Below, one piece after another: positions 45,272 to 53,992 of a stretch of DNA of 64,000 bases. Each line of letters starts with the position of its first letter. Position 1 is the first letter of the stretch. A model generated the notes under the pieces. It did not search any database, was not told where the DNA came from, and worked only from the letters and a program-made list of their open reading frames with translations. The DNA is taken from assembly GCA_965242735.1 (NCBI GenBank), contig OZ251497.1, forward strand, positions 2,356,001 to 2,420,000. The letters run 5' to 3'. Position numbers and translations under genes: made by a program. This DNA comes from G958295645 sp965242735 (GTDB lineage: Bacteria; Gemmatimonadota; Gemmatimonadetes; Longimicrobiales; Gaopeijiaceae).

Positions 45272-46770
45272 CGCTCTCTTCCCGCCGCCTGGGCCAGCTC
45301 CGCCAGCACGTCCGCCACAATCCGCTTCTCGTCGAACGGCAGCTTCTGCGTGCCGATTTCCTGCGTGGCCTCGTGGCCCTTGCCCGCCAGCAGCACCAGG
45401 TCGCCGGGACGCGCCGCCCGGAGCGCCCACTCGATGGCCTCGCGGCGGTCCACCCGCATCACCAGCTTGTCGGCGGCCACGCCTTCGGCCACTTGGCGCG
45501 CGACGGCGGCGGGATCTTCCAGGCGCGGATTGTCCGACGTCACGACCGCCACGTCCGCCTGGCGCGAGACCGCCGCGCCCATTTGGGGACGCTTCTCCAC
45601 GTCGCGCTGCCCGCCCGCGCCGAACACCACCAGAAGGCGGCCGCCCACCAGCGGGCGCACCGCCGCGAGCGCCTGCTCCAGCGCGCCAGGCGTGTGCGCG
45701 AAGTCGCGGAACACGTCGAACGGCGCGCGCGCGATGCGCTCCAGGCGGCCCGGCACGGGCACGCTCTCGGCGAGCCCCTCCGCCACGTCGTCCAGCGGCC
45801 GCCCCAGCGCCAGCGCGGTGGCCGCCGCGGCCAGCGCGTTGTGCACGTTGAAGCGGCCCGCCAACGGAAGCTCGACGGGCGCCGACGCGCCGTCCCACTC
45901 CAGCCGAAACGCGCACCGCTCGAGCGATGTCGTCACGTCGCGCGCGCGGACGTCCGCGTTCGCGTCGATCGCGTAGGACACGGAGCGTCCCGGCGGCGCG
46001 AGGCCGCGCCACGCTTCGTCGTCCGCGTTCACCACGGTCGCCGCGTCTTCCTTCCCCAGCTCCAGCAGGCGCGCCTTGGCGGCGAAGTAGCGGTCGCGGT
46101 CGCCGTGGTAGTCCAGGTGGTCGCGCGTCAGATTGGTGAACACGGCGGCGTCGAAGCGCATCCCGTCCAGCCGCCGCTGGTCCAGCGCGTGCGACGACGC
46201 CTCGACGACGACGGCCCGGACGCCCTCGGCCTCCAGCGACGCCATGCGGCGGGCCAAGTCGGCCGCGCTGGGGGTCGTGAGGCCCTGCGTTCCCGGCACG
46301 ACGTTGCCGTCCGCTCCGGCGACACCCAGCGTGCCCACCGCCGCGGCCGGACCGGCGCGGCCCAGGAGACCGCGCGCCAAGAGCGCCGTCGTGGTCTTGC
46401 CGTTGGTGCCCGTCACGCCGACCGTCGTCATCCGGCGCCACGGCGATCCGGCCACGAACGCCGACGCGAGGGCGGCGGCCCGGCGAGCGCAGCTCACTTG
46501 CAGCTGCGGGATCGCCGCGTCCGGGGCCGGCCGTTCGACGAGGGCGGCCGCCGCCCCGGCAGCGCCGGCGGCCCCGACGTGCGCGTGCCCGTCCGCCCGG
46601 CTGCCGGCCCACGCGACGAAGAGGTCGCCGGGCCGCACGTCGCGCGAGTCGTGCTCCACCCCCGCCACCTCGACGCCGCTCCAGCCGTCCCGCCTCTGCC
46701 CGGCAACGGGCCGCACGGTCACGCCTCCGGCCTCCAGCGCCGCCACGACCCGCGAGAGCGGCGTGCTCAT
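45268..46770 (-). CDS. murE: UDP-MurNAc-dipeptide--meso-diaminopimelate ligase
   Basis: Adds the third amino acid of the stem peptide. 500 aa. VEHDSRDVRPGDLFVAWAG, P-loop VTGTNGKTTTALLARGLLG, NLTRDHLDYHGD, RFNVHNALAAAA and DFAHTPGALEQAL. The DNPR motif in SDNPRLEDP indicates meso-DAP rather than lysine specificity (established for the family). ATG 46770 overlaps the stop of the mini-ORF between ftsI and murE. Confidence 0.97.
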   Translation of the reverse strand: MSTPLSRVVAALEAGGVTVRPVAGQRRDGWSGVEVAGVEHDSRDVRPGDLFVAWAGSRADGHAHVGAAGAAGAAAALVERPAPDAAIPQLQVSCARRAAALASAFVAGSPWRRMTTVGVTGTNGKTTTALLARGLLGRAGPAAAVGTLGVAGADGNVVPGTQGLTTPSAADLARRMASLEAEGVRAVVVEASSHALDQRRLDGMRFDAAVFTNLTRDHLDYHGDRDRYFAAKARLLELGKEDAATVVNADDEAWRGLAPPGRSVSYAIDANADVRARDVTTSLERCAFRLEWDGASAPVELPLAGRFNVHNALAAAATALALGRPLDDVAEGLAESVPVPGRLERIARAPFDVFRDFAHTPGALEQALAAVRPLVGGRLLVVFGAGGQRDVEKRPQMGAAVSRQADVAVVTSDNPRLEDPAAVARQVAEGVAADKLVMRVDRREAIEWALRAARPGDLVLLAGKGHEATQEIGTQKLPFDEKRIVADVLAELAQAAGRER

Positions 46771-46869
46771 TTCGCCCTCGCGACGACGCGCAGCGATCTT
46801 GCGCGGCCACCGGCGCCTTCCGCCGTCGAAGCCGGCATGCTCATTTCGCCCCCGCGACGACGCGCACCG
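46764..46869 (-). repeat. 74-bp-spaced duplication of the ftsI/murE junction
   Basis: TGCTCATTTCGCCC and CGCGACGACGCGCA (plus strand, separated by one variable base) recur at 46764-46795 and 46838-46869, differing at two or so positions over 32 bp. Each copy holds an AAATGAGC stop/start overlap. One copy is the real ftsI end, the other the real murE start. Confidence 0.88.
46767..46844 (-). CDS. ftsI/murE junction mini-ORF, 25 codons (doubtful)
   Basis: Starts MSMPASTAEG, like MurE MSTPLS, and ends LRVVARAK, like the FtsI end VRVVAGAK. The ATG overlaps the ftsI stop and the TGA overlaps the murE ATG. A duplicated junction that preserves stop/start coupling in both directions. Confidence 0.4.
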   Translation of the reverse strand: MSMPASTAEGAGGRARSLRVVARAK

Positions 46870-48829
46870 TGTCGCCCGACATCACGGCGCCGCCTGCCGC
46901 CGGAAACGTCGACGCGACCGGCCCGTGTCCTTCGAGCCGCACGCGCAAGCCCATCTTGTGCAGCTGCCGCAACGCGACCCGTGCCTGGACGCCGCCCAAG
47001 GCGGGAACCGTCATGACGGCGTCGCGGGACGGCCGGACGATCCCCGCCGGGCCCGTGCCGGACGGGAGGGAAGCGGCCGGCCCGGCGCCCGACGAAGCAA
47101 ATCGCACCAAGGGGGTCGCGGGCGGCACCGGTCCGCGGTCCCGCTGCGCCAGCGCGAGCGCCCGGCGGTCCAGCGGGACTTGGCGCGCCGACAGCAACGT
47201 CTGCAACATGGCGCGAGTCACCGGCGCCGCGGTCTCGCCGCCGTAGTAGCCGCCCGTCGGCCGGTCCAGCTTGACGAAGAACAGCAGTTGGGGGTCGTCG
47301 GCCGGAAAATAGGCCCCGAACGACGCGTAGTAGGCGCCCTCCTCGTAGCGCCCGTCCGGTCCCACGGCTCGCGCGGTGCCGCTCTTGCCCGCCACGAGGA
47401 ACGACGACATTCGGGCGCTCGTGGCCGTGCCGCTCTCCACCACGTCCACCAGCACGGGCGTCAGCTGCTCGGTCACCCATCGCGGCGTCGCGCGGCGGAC
47501 TTGGCGCGGACGGACGAACCGGACCTCCCGGCCGTCCGCGCTGCGCACCTGCTGCACGATCCTCGGCTCCATCAGCGCTCCGCCGTTGGCCAGCGCGCCG
47601 AACGCCATCGCCATCTGCAACGGCGTGACGGCCAGCTCGTACCCGAAGGAGAGCGAATGGCCGGACTGGAGAGACCAGTCCTCTGGCCTGCGAAGCACGC
47701 CGGCGGCCTCGCCGGGCAGGCGAATGCCCGTGCGCGTGCCAAAGCCGAAGTCCCTGAACGACGTGTACTGCTGCGCGGGCGTGAGCCGGGACGCGAACTT
47801 GGCGATGCCGGTGTTCGAGGACTGGCGGACGACGTCGTGGAGCGTGAGCCAGCCGCCGCCGCCGATGTCGGTGATCAGGCGGCCCCTCACCTGCCACGTC
47901 CCGTCCCTCGTGTCGACCGAATCGTTCAGCGCGGCGACCCCGTGGTGAAGCAGCGCGGCCGACGTGAACGGCTTGACCGTGGAGCCCGGCTCGTAGGTCG
48001 TGTTGACCGCGCTCAGGCCCGCCTTGGACCCTTCGACGATCGACGTCATCGCCAGGATCTCGCCGGTCGAGGGCTCCGTGACGATCAAGTCGCCGCCGCG
48101 GGCTTGGTTGTCCGCCACGGTCGCGGCGAGAATCTCTTCCGCTACGGCCTGGACGTCGACGTCGATGGTCAGCACGACGTCGCGGCCCGGCGCCGGCGGA
48201 AGCAGCTCCACCGTTCGGGCGGGAATCTCCCGGCCCTGGTTGTCTCGCGCCACGATCCGGCGGCCCTCCTGCCCCGCCAGCGCCGAGTCCATCGCCTGCT
48301 CCACGCCCCCGCTGCCGCGGCCGTCCAGCACGCGGCCGAGAATGCCCCTCGCCATGGGTTCTCGCGGGTACAGCCGCCGGAGTTCGGGCAGGACATGCAC
48401 GCCGTGCAGGCCGCGCAGCCCTTCGACCTGCGTGGACGAATAGCGCCCGGGGATCACGCGCCAGGACCGCGCCGGATCGGTCGCGATGCGAGCCGTCCGG
48501 GCACGCACGCCCAGGTGGTCCGCCAACGCGGCCTGGACCGCTTGCCGGTCGCGGACCTCCGCGGGGGCCACCGCGACCGAGGCCCGCCAGTGGCTGACCG
48601 CCAGCTCGCTCCCGTTGCGGTCCAGAATCCGGCCGCGCGCCGCTGGAATCGTCTTGCTCTTCTGGTGCTGGGCGAGGGCCCCGGCGGTCCAGTCCGCGTG
48701 CTCCACGAGCTGCACTTCGGCGGCCCGGGCCACGAGCGCGCCTGCAACCAGCAGCCACGACGCCAGCACGAAGCGCCGGCGCATCCGCACCCTCCGGTAC
48801 GGGTCCGTGCGCGTTCGGGGGCGGCTCAT
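46841..48829 (-). CDS. ftsI: Penicillin-binding protein FtsI (PBP3) with PASTA domain
   Basis: Septal transpeptidase. 662 aa. Cytoplasmic basic start, one membrane helix (FVLASWLLVAGALVARA), dimerisation region RGRILDRNGSELAVS, and transpeptidase motifs SxxK in EPGSTVKPFTSAALL, SxN in RQSSNTGIAKFAS and KSGTA in VAGKSGTARAVG. A C-terminal PASTA repeat (VPALGGVQARVALRQLHKMGLRVRLEGHGPV) follows, less usual in didermic bacteria. ATG 48829 overlaps the ftsL stop; an ATG two codons earlier sits too close to GGAGG. Confidence 0.96.
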   Translation of the reverse strand: MSRPRTRTDPYRRVRMRRRFVLASWLLVAGALVARAAEVQLVEHADWTAGALAQHQKSKTIPAARGRILDRNGSELAVSHWRASVAVAPAEVRDRQAVQAALADHLGVRARTARIATDPARSWRVIPGRYSSTQVEGLRGLHGVHVLPELRRLYPREPMARGILGRVLDGRGSGGVEQAMDSALAGQEGRRIVARDNQGREIPARTVELLPPAPGRDVVLTIDVDVQAVAEEILAATVADNQARGGDLIVTEPSTGEILAMTSIVEGSKAGLSAVNTTYEPGSTVKPFTSAALLHHGVAALNDSVDTRDGTWQVRGRLITDIGGGGWLTLHDVVRQSSNTGIAKFASRLTPAQQYTSFRDFGFGTRTGIRLPGEAAGVLRRPEDWSLQSGHSLSFGYELAVTPLQMAMAFGALANGGALMEPRIVQQVRSADGREVRFVRPRQVRRATPRWVTEQLTPVLVDVVESGTATSARMSSFLVAGKSGTARAVGPDGRYEEGAYYASFGAYFPADDPQLLFFVKLDRPTGGYYGGETAAPVTRAMLQTLLSARQVPLDRRALALAQRDRGPVPPATPLVRFASSGAGPAASLPSGTGPAGIVRPSRDAVMTVPALGGVQARVALRQLHKMGLRVRLEGHGPVASTFPAAGGAVMSGDTVRVVAGAK

Positions 48830-49110
48830 CGCCATCCTCCGGCGGGCATCACGACTTCGTGGTCGCTGGGAGGACGCAGGCCCAGACGGCGGGCGGCCTC
48901 GGCGGCGATCCGGGGGCGCGCCTCGAGCTGGGTCAGGCGCCGAACGAGCTCCTCGCGCTCGTCGGCCGCGATGGCCAAGTCGCGCTGGATTGCCTGAAGG
49001 CCCTGCATGGTCTCGCGGGTCGTCGACTGGCGCCAAGCGACGAACGTCAGCGCGGCCAGCATCGCCGCCAGCGCCACGCCCGCGCGCACCACGGTTCCCC
49101 GGCCCCTCAC
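48826..49110 (-). CDS. ftsL: Cell division protein FtsL-like
   Basis: 94 aa from GTG 49110, which overlaps the rsmH stop (GTGA). One membrane helix (VALAAMLAALTFVAW) followed by a coiled-coil-like stretch (GLQAIQRDLAIAADEREELVRRLTQLEAR) and a DHEVV end, the usual FtsL layout. FtsL sequences are poorly conserved; identity rests on topology and position between rsmH and ftsI. Confidence 0.82.
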   Translation of the reverse strand: MRGRGTVVRAGVALAAMLAALTFVAWRQSTTRETMQGLQAIQRDLAIAADEREELVRRLTQLEARPRIAAEAARRLGLRPPSDHEVVMPAGGWR

Positions 49111-50081
49111 GCCGATCGCCTCCACGCCCGAAGCCGGGCGCCGCGCGCGCGGGGATTGCCTCGCGCTTCCTTCGACGACGCGACCACGGCCTTGCGGACG
49201 AGCGCCGTCCCCGCGGCCGGCCGGGCAGCCGCGCGCACGGGCAGCTTGGCCGGAAGCCCGGCAAGGGGATCGCTCCAGCGCCGAAACGCCCGCTTCACGA
49301 TGCCGTCCTCGCCCGAGTGGTACGAGACGACGACCAGCACGCCGCCCGGCCTGAGCGCGCGGCGAATGGCCTCCAGCCCTGCCCGGAGCTCCCCGGTCTC
49401 GTCGTTGACGCGCATGCGCAACGCCTGGAAGAGCCGCGCCTTCTCGCCATGCGTGGAGCGGCGGCGCAGCACGGATTCGAGGGCGCCCACCAAGTGGTCG
49501 CTGGCGACGAGGGGCGCCCGCTCCCGGCGACGAACCACCTGCGCGGCCAGCGCCCGCGGCCTCGGCGCCTGTCCGTCTCGCAAGGCGTCCGCCAGCTCCG
49601 CCGCCGTGGCTTGCGCCAAAAACGCGGCCGCGCTCGTCGGCGCGTCCGGATCCATCCGCATGTCCAGCGGCGCGCCCCGGCGGAACGTGAAGCCCCGGCC
49701 GTCGTCGTCCAGTTGGGGCGAACTCGCGCCCAAGTCGAGCAACGCGCCCGCGAGCCCGTCCGCCCGCACCTCGGCGTCGTCGCAGGCCGCCCGAAACGAC
49801 AGGCGCGCCACCCGCGCGCGCGTCCCGAACGCCGCCAAGCGCTCGCGGGCCGCCCGAACGGCCGCCGGATCGCGGTCCACGGCCAGCAGCCGGCAGTCGC
49901 GCCGCCGGGCCAGCAGCGCGGCCGCGTGACCGCCGCCGCCGGCTGTGCCGTCCAAGTAGAGGCCGGCCGGTCCCCGGGCCAGGAAGCTCATCGTCTCCTC
50001 CACGAGCACGGGGCGGTGGCAGTAGCCGCGCGGCGACGCACCCGGGGCCTCAGCCGAAGATCCGGGGCGCGAAGTCGTCAT
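49107..50081 (-). CDS. rsmH: 16S rRNA m4C1402 methyltransferase RsmH
   Basis: Methylates N4 of C1402 in 16S rRNA. 324 aa. HRPVLVEETMSFLA, SAM motif YLDGTAGGGGHAAALLAR, DRDPAAVRAARERLA, ALLDLGASSPQLDDDGRGFTFRRGAPLDMRMDP and HSGEDGIVKRAFR. ATG 50081 has GGAAG upstream and overlaps mraZ by 32 bp; no better start precedes HRPV. Confidence 0.95.
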   Translation of the reverse strand: MTTSRPGSSAEAPGASPRGYCHRPVLVEETMSFLARGPAGLYLDGTAGGGGHAAALLARRRDCRLLAVDRDPAAVRAARERLAAFGTRARVARLSFRAACDDAEVRADGLAGALLDLGASSPQLDDDGRGFTFRRGAPLDMRMDPDAPTSAAAFLAQATAAELADALRDGQAPRPRALAAQVVRRRERAPLVASDHLVGALESVLRRRSTHGEKARLFQALRMRVNDETGELRAGLEAIRRALRPGGVLVVVSYHSGEDGIVKRAFRRWSDPLAGLPAKLPVRAAARPAAGTALVRKAVVASSKEARGNPRARGARLRAWRRSA

Positions 50082-50514
50082 CCGCCGCTTCCGCGTCCAC
50101 TTCGGCGGCGAAGCGCTCGGGGCTCCATATCTCGATCCGGTCCACGGCCCCGACGAACAGCGCCGAGCCCGTCAGCCCGGCCCGTTCCCTCAGCCATGGC
50201 GGGATGCGGATGCGCCCGTGGTCGTCGGGATCGACTTCCGTGGCCTGCGACGTGATCCGCCTCATGTACGCGCCGCCGTCTTCCCTTACGCGGCGATGCT
50301 CCTTGAGGCGCGCCTCGATCTGGCGCCACGTGTCTTCCGGATACAGGTCCAGGTGCGTCGGTCGCCATTGGAGCAGCACCAAGGCCGAGCCGCGGCTCGC
50401 CGCGCCCGACGCCTCGGCGTGAGCCGCGGCCAACGCGCGCCGATACGCCGATGGGAAGCTGACGCGCCCCTTGGCGTCGATCTGGCACTCGTACTGTCCG
50501 AGAAGTCTGGCCAT
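50050..50514 (-). CDS. mraZ: Transcriptional regulator MraZ
   Basis: First gene of the dcw cluster, AbrB-like DNA-binding regulator that represses its own operon. 154 aa with two SpoVT/AbrB-like halves: YECQIDAKGRVSFPSAYRRAL and VDPDDHGRIRIPPWLRERAGL. ATG 50514 gives the canonical MARLLGQYECQIDAKGR start. Three TGGGA boxes lie directly upstream. Confidence 0.95.
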   Translation of the reverse strand: MARLLGQYECQIDAKGRVSFPSAYRRALAAAHAEASGAASRGSALVLLQWRPTHLDLYPEDTWRQIEARLKEHRRVREDGGAYMRRITSQATEVDPDDHGRIRIPPWLRERAGLTGSALFVGAVDRIEIWSPERFAAEVDAEAADDDFAPRIFG

Positions 50515-50535
50515 CGTTCCGCATCCGCAAAGGCA

Positions 50536-50560
50536 TCCCACTTCATCCCATATTCTCCCA
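50536..50560 (-). promoter_or_regulatory. MraZ operator, three TGGGA boxes
   Basis: On the minus strand TGGGA occurs at 50560-50556, 50550-50546 and 50540-50536, exactly 10 bp apart and ending 22 bp before the mraZ ATG. MraZ is known to bind direct TGGGN repeats with 10-bp spacing, so autoregulation of the dcw operon is predicted. Confidence 0.85.
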
Positions 50561-50588
50561 CTTTAACCATTTGCTTCCCTTTTTGCAA
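50560..50588 (-). promoter_or_regulatory. Candidate sigma-70 promoter of the dcw operon
   Basis: TTGCAA (50588-50583) and TAAAGT (50565-50560) are separated by 17 bp, four of six matches each to the consensus. The -10 abuts the first MraZ box, as expected for repression. Confidence 0.45.
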
Positions 50589-50646
50589 GCGAGACATCCA
50601 CCGGGCGCCCCGTGAGCGCCGGCGCCAGAGGGGCTGGAAGCCCGTC

Positions 50647-50758
50647 GCGCAACGCCGGACGAGGGCAAGAAGAAGGGGGTGCATCGTCGAGCTCGCGGTC
50701 CACTCCCCCTGCTCCTCCGCGCAACGCCGGACCAGGGCAAAAAAAGAAGGGGGCGCCG
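50647..50758. repeat. 72-bp-spaced duplication in the mraZ upstream gap
   Basis: GCGCAACGCCGGAC followed by AGGGCAA and an A-rich/GGGGG end occurs at 50647-50680 and 50719-50753. The second copy contributes the T-tract and left arm of the TPR-gene terminator; the first copy has the same A-rich stretch but no hairpin. The rest of this 305-bp gap holds the promoter and operator. Confidence 0.8.
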
Positions 50759-50787
50759 CCCACCGAAGACCGGTGAACGGCGCCCCC
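50739..50787 (-). terminator. Rho-independent terminator of the TPR gene
   Basis: GGGGGCGCCG (50749-50758) pairs with CGGCGCCCCC (50778-50787) and CACCG/CGGTG extends the stem inside. On the minus strand the stem is followed by TTCTTTTTTT (50748-50739). It lies 33 bp after the TPR stop and shields the dcw promoter. Confidence 0.88.
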
Positions 50788-50819
50788 GTTTGCGGGAGGC
50801 CGAGGGCCTGGCTGGGTTC

Positions 50820-52727
50820 CTAGGAGCCCCGCTGAATCAGCGCCTGCTGAATCTCGATGTACTGCTGGATCGCGTCTCGCAGCTGCTGCAGCCTGACCGT
50901 CGGCGTGCCCTGCGCGTACGTGGCCACGCGACCCAAGCCCAGCAAGCGAGCCGCCTGCTGGAACATCGGCAGGGCCTGCTGCGCGGACTGGAGCGTCTCC
51001 GGCCCCTGCACGATCTTCGCCCGTTCGTAGAGCGCGTACCCGTGCCAGAAGTCCAGCTCGCCGCGCACGATCTCGGCCTCGATCTCGTCTTCGAAGGTCT
51101 TGGCCATCTCGATGAGCTTGATGGTGTACCGGTAGTCGGAGTTGCGCCGGCCCTTCTGGACGCCGTCGCCCAAGAGGATGCGCGCCACCAAGTCGGCCCT
51201 CTGCTCGCCCTTCTCGACGGACGCGTGAAGGAACGGCAACGCCTGGTCGGGCCGGTCCGCCTCGAGCAGCCAGCGACCCTGCGTCACCCTCGTGTTGGGG
51301 TAGTCGCCGTCGCGCATCCCCACCGTGTCCAGCGCCGCCACGGCCTCGTCCAACTGCCCGGACTTCTTGAGCACGTTGGCGTAGAGGAACCAGAGAGCCG
51401 CCTCGGACTCGACCTCGGCCTCGGCGGCGGCGACGCTGTCCTGCAACGCGGGCCGGTCGGCGGCGGCGGCGCCTTGGAGGGCGCTCCGGAGGCGGCTGGC
51501 CTCGGCCGCCGCGCCCCGGCCGTGGGTCCGCAAGACCCGCTCGGCCATCGAGACCGCTTCGTCGACCTGCTCGAGCTCGCTGTAGGCCCCGATCATGTTG
51601 CGCAAGTGCGACACGTCCATCTCCTCGCCCAGCGCCGCGTACGCCTTGTCGTAGGAAGACAAGACCTTCCCGTAGAGCTCGGCGGCCTTCGGAGGCAGGG
51701 GCGCGTCCTCGTCCGGCGAGTCCCCGAGCAGGTCCTGAGCCGCTCGCGCCGCGAACGACGCATGCTGGAGCAGCAAGTCCACGTTCTCGCCGTCCAGCCC
51801 CAGGCCGGCCTCGATCAACTGCATCGCGCCCTCGGCGTCCCCGGCGACCGCCAAGTCGTACGCCACTCTCATCCTGACGGTCGCGTTGCCCGGGTCCAGC
51901 TTCAGAAACTCGGCGTAGTGTCCGCGCGCTTCGTCGGGAAGGTTCAGCTTGGCCGCCAGGAAGCCGGCCAGCTCGAGTCCGTCCTCGTGCAACGGGTCCT
52001 GCTCCAGCAGCGTCCGGGCGTCCCCGTAGGAAGTGGCGAAGTACGCCTGCGCGCCCGCCTCGTCTCCCGCCTCTTCGGCTTCTCGGCCCTGCTCCATGTG
52101 CAGCATCGCGTAAACGAGACGCGTGCCCGCGTCGTCCGGCTTCATTTCGAGCGCGAGAGCGCAGTTGGACTCGGCGCTCTCCCAGTCCCTCGACTCGAAG
52201 TACTCGTGGCAGAAGATCGCCCGCCGAATCTGGTCGATGTACGACCCGAACTGGCCGTAGACCTGCACGGCGGCTTCTTCGTCTTGCTTCTCCTGCCATA
52301 CGGCGTCGTCGACGCCGAAGGAGTTGCCGCCGGGCGCCTGGAACTTCATTCCGGTCAGGGAGACCGTCTTGTCCGAATCGTTTTCCGTGTATTGGCCGCA
52401 AAAGATCAAGTTGGCCCCCATCTGGCTGCCCAGCTGGACGCCGATGATGCAGTCGACGTCTTCCATGTCGATGTCGAACTGCTTGGCCGCGTCCTTCAGC
52501 TCCTTCTCCTCGATGGGCTGGTGCGTGGTGGACTCGTCGATCAACTCGCGCAACCGCTTGGCGAAGTCCTTGCCGAAGTCGTCGTCGGCCCCCTGCCGCG
52601 GATTGAGGGGAACGACCAGCACGCGGTGCCGCTCGTTCTGCGCGCCGACGGCCGAGAGCGGCGCCACCGATCCAGCGAGAGCAACTGCCGCTGCTCCCAG
52701 AACGCCGTAGCGTCCGAGCTTCCTCAT
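50820..52727 (-). CDS. Exported TPR-repeat protein
   Basis: 635 aa. Sec signal peptide ends at SAVGAQ. The first 200 residues resemble a CsgG/TolB-like alpha/beta fold (RVLVVPLNPRQGADDDFGKDFAKRLRELI), followed by several TPR-like helices (CALALEMKPDDAGTRLVYAML; YAEFLKLDPGNATVRMRVAYDLAVAGDAEGAMQLIEAGL). Likely a periplasmic or outer-membrane-associated scaffold; partner unknown. ATG 52727 has AAGGGAGAAGAGG upstream. A strong terminator follows. Confidence 0.75.
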   Translation of the reverse strand: MRKLGRYGVLGAAAVALAGSVAPLSAVGAQNERHRVLVVPLNPRQGADDDFGKDFAKRLRELIDESTTHQPIEEKELKDAAKQFDIDMEDVDCIIGVQLGSQMGANLIFCGQYTENDSDKTVSLTGMKFQAPGGNSFGVDDAVWQEKQDEEAAVQVYGQFGSYIDQIRRAIFCHEYFESRDWESAESNCALALEMKPDDAGTRLVYAMLHMEQGREAEEAGDEAGAQAYFATSYGDARTLLEQDPLHEDGLELAGFLAAKLNLPDEARGHYAEFLKLDPGNATVRMRVAYDLAVAGDAEGAMQLIEAGLGLDGENVDLLLQHASFAARAAQDLLGDSPDEDAPLPPKAAELYGKVLSSYDKAYAALGEEMDVSHLRNMIGAYSELEQVDEAVSMAERVLRTHGRGAAAEASRLRSALQGAAAADRPALQDSVAAAEAEVESEAALWFLYANVLKKSGQLDEAVAALDTVGMRDGDYPNTRVTQGRWLLEADRPDQALPFLHASVEKGEQRADLVARILLGDGVQKGRRNSDYRYTIKLIEMAKTFEDEIEAEIVRGELDFWHGYALYERAKIVQGPETLQSAQQALPMFQQAARLLGLGRVATYAQGTPTVRLQQLRDAIQQYIEIQQALIQRGS

Positions 52728-53299
52728 GTCCTCTTCTCCCTTGCGGAACCCTATGAGATTGGTTTCGGCCGCGCCGAGCTTGCGAGCCCGGGCGGCCCAA
52801 GTCCGCCCCCCGCGGACGGACAGCCTTGGGCCTCGGTCCCCGAACCAGAGGAGACTTCGGCCCGCCTTCGTTCGCCCAAAAAGCTAGTGCGGCGCAAGCG
52901 CGACGAGCGCCGACAAGTCCCAAGCCGACAACTCCAGGTCCCAAGCCGACAACGCTCTAGGCATCCGGCCGCGCCTGCCAACGCACTGCCGGGAAGATAG
53001 CGAGTCGATGGTTTCGGTGCAACAAGTCGGCTGGGCGGAGGCGGCGGCGCAGAACGCGGCCGGCGACCGGGCGAGGCGACCGACGACGGCGGCAGAAGGA
53101 CGCGCCCGCGGCGCCCGCCCATCGAGCCGGGCGGCGACCGGACGAACACGCCTGCCCCGCGCACGTTCGCGAAGGACACGCGGCGGCTCCCGTCCATCGA
53201 GTGCGGGCGGCAACTGGACCCACGCACCTGCCTCGTGCACGTCGGGGACGCGCGGCGGCGCGCATTGCAACCGAGCGCCGGGCACGCGATGTTTGGGAC
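52728..53299. other. 572-bp divergent gap with short repeats
   Basis: No gene recognised. It holds two copies of GTCCCAAGCCGACAAC 21 bp apart (52917 and 52938) and a 75-bp-offset repeat around CCATCGAG (53119 and 53194) in which roughly three quarters of bases match over some 70 bp. It must contain the promoters of the divergent TPR gene and outer-membrane protein gene, which I could not place. Confidence 0.6.
53119..53260 (+). repeat. 75-bp-offset direct repeat
   Basis: Copies start at CCATCGAG 53119 and 53194 and share GGGCGGC, GGAC, CCTGCC, GCACGT and GACGCGCGGCGGC at equal offsets. The copies are diverged. Located 40-180 bp before the outer-membrane protein gene. Confidence 0.65.
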
Positions 53300-53992
53300 A
53301 TGAGAGGTCCCCGCCTTCCCCGCCGGCTCTTCGTCGTGGCGATCCTGGCGGCGGCGCCCGCCCCGGGGTTCGCGCAGTCCTTCGCCGTGGGTGCGCGGGC
53401 CGGCACCGTGGGGCTCGGCGCGGAAGCCGCGATTCGCTCCGGCCAAGCGGCGATCAGAGGCGGCTTCGGCCTGTTGCCGCTGCGGATCGACGCGACCACG
53501 TTCTACGACATCGACGGCGTGACGTCGGCCAAGCTCACGTTGCCGCGCCACTGGTACACGATCGGCGCGGACTTCCTTCTGGGAAGCTTCTTTCGGGTCG
53601 GCGGCGGCGTGCTCTTCAAGGCGAGCGACGTCGTGGCGGAAATCGTGCTGGAGCCCACGGCCGCCGTCGAGCTGGGCGGCCGTCTCTACGAGGCCGGTCA
53701 AGTTCGCGAGCTGAAGGGGACGCACCGTTCTCGCGACCGGGCGTTCTTTGCGGTGATCGGCTTCGGCGCCAACGATTCCAGGGGATTCGGCGTGTCGCTG
53801 GACGTCGGCGCCGCGTTTCTCGGGGACGCTCGCGTGGCGCTGGAGGCGACCGGCGATCCGGACATGACCGGGACGGAAGCCTTTCGCCGAGACTTGGCCG
53901 AGGAAGAAGAGAGCGTCGCCCGCCGGGCGGCCACGTACCTCAAGTACTGGCCGATCGCGAGCGTGGCCGTCAGCTACGGATTCGGTCGCTAG
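53300..53992 (+). CDS. Small predicted outer-membrane barrel protein
   Basis: 230 aa. Signal peptide MRGPRLPRRLFVVAILAAAPAPGFAQ, then amphipathic strands (FAVGARAGTVGLGAEAAIR; WYTIGADFLLGSFFRVGGGVLFKAS) and an aromatic-rich C-terminus (ASVAVSYGFGR). Resembles small autotransporter/OmpA-like barrels, but no specific family is claimed. The last codons (YGFGR, stop) are copied 72 bp downstream. Confidence 0.65.
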   Translation: MRGPRLPRRLFVVAILAAAPAPGFAQSFAVGARAGTVGLGAEAAIRSGQAAIRGGFGLLPLRIDATTFYDIDGVTSAKLTLPRHWYTIGADFLLGSFFRVGGGVLFKASDVVAEIVLEPTAAVELGGRLYEAGQVRELKGTHRSRDRAFFAVIGFGANDSRGFGVSLDVGAAFLGDARVALEATGDPDMTGTEAFRRDLAEEEESVARRAATYLKYWPIASVAVSYGFGR

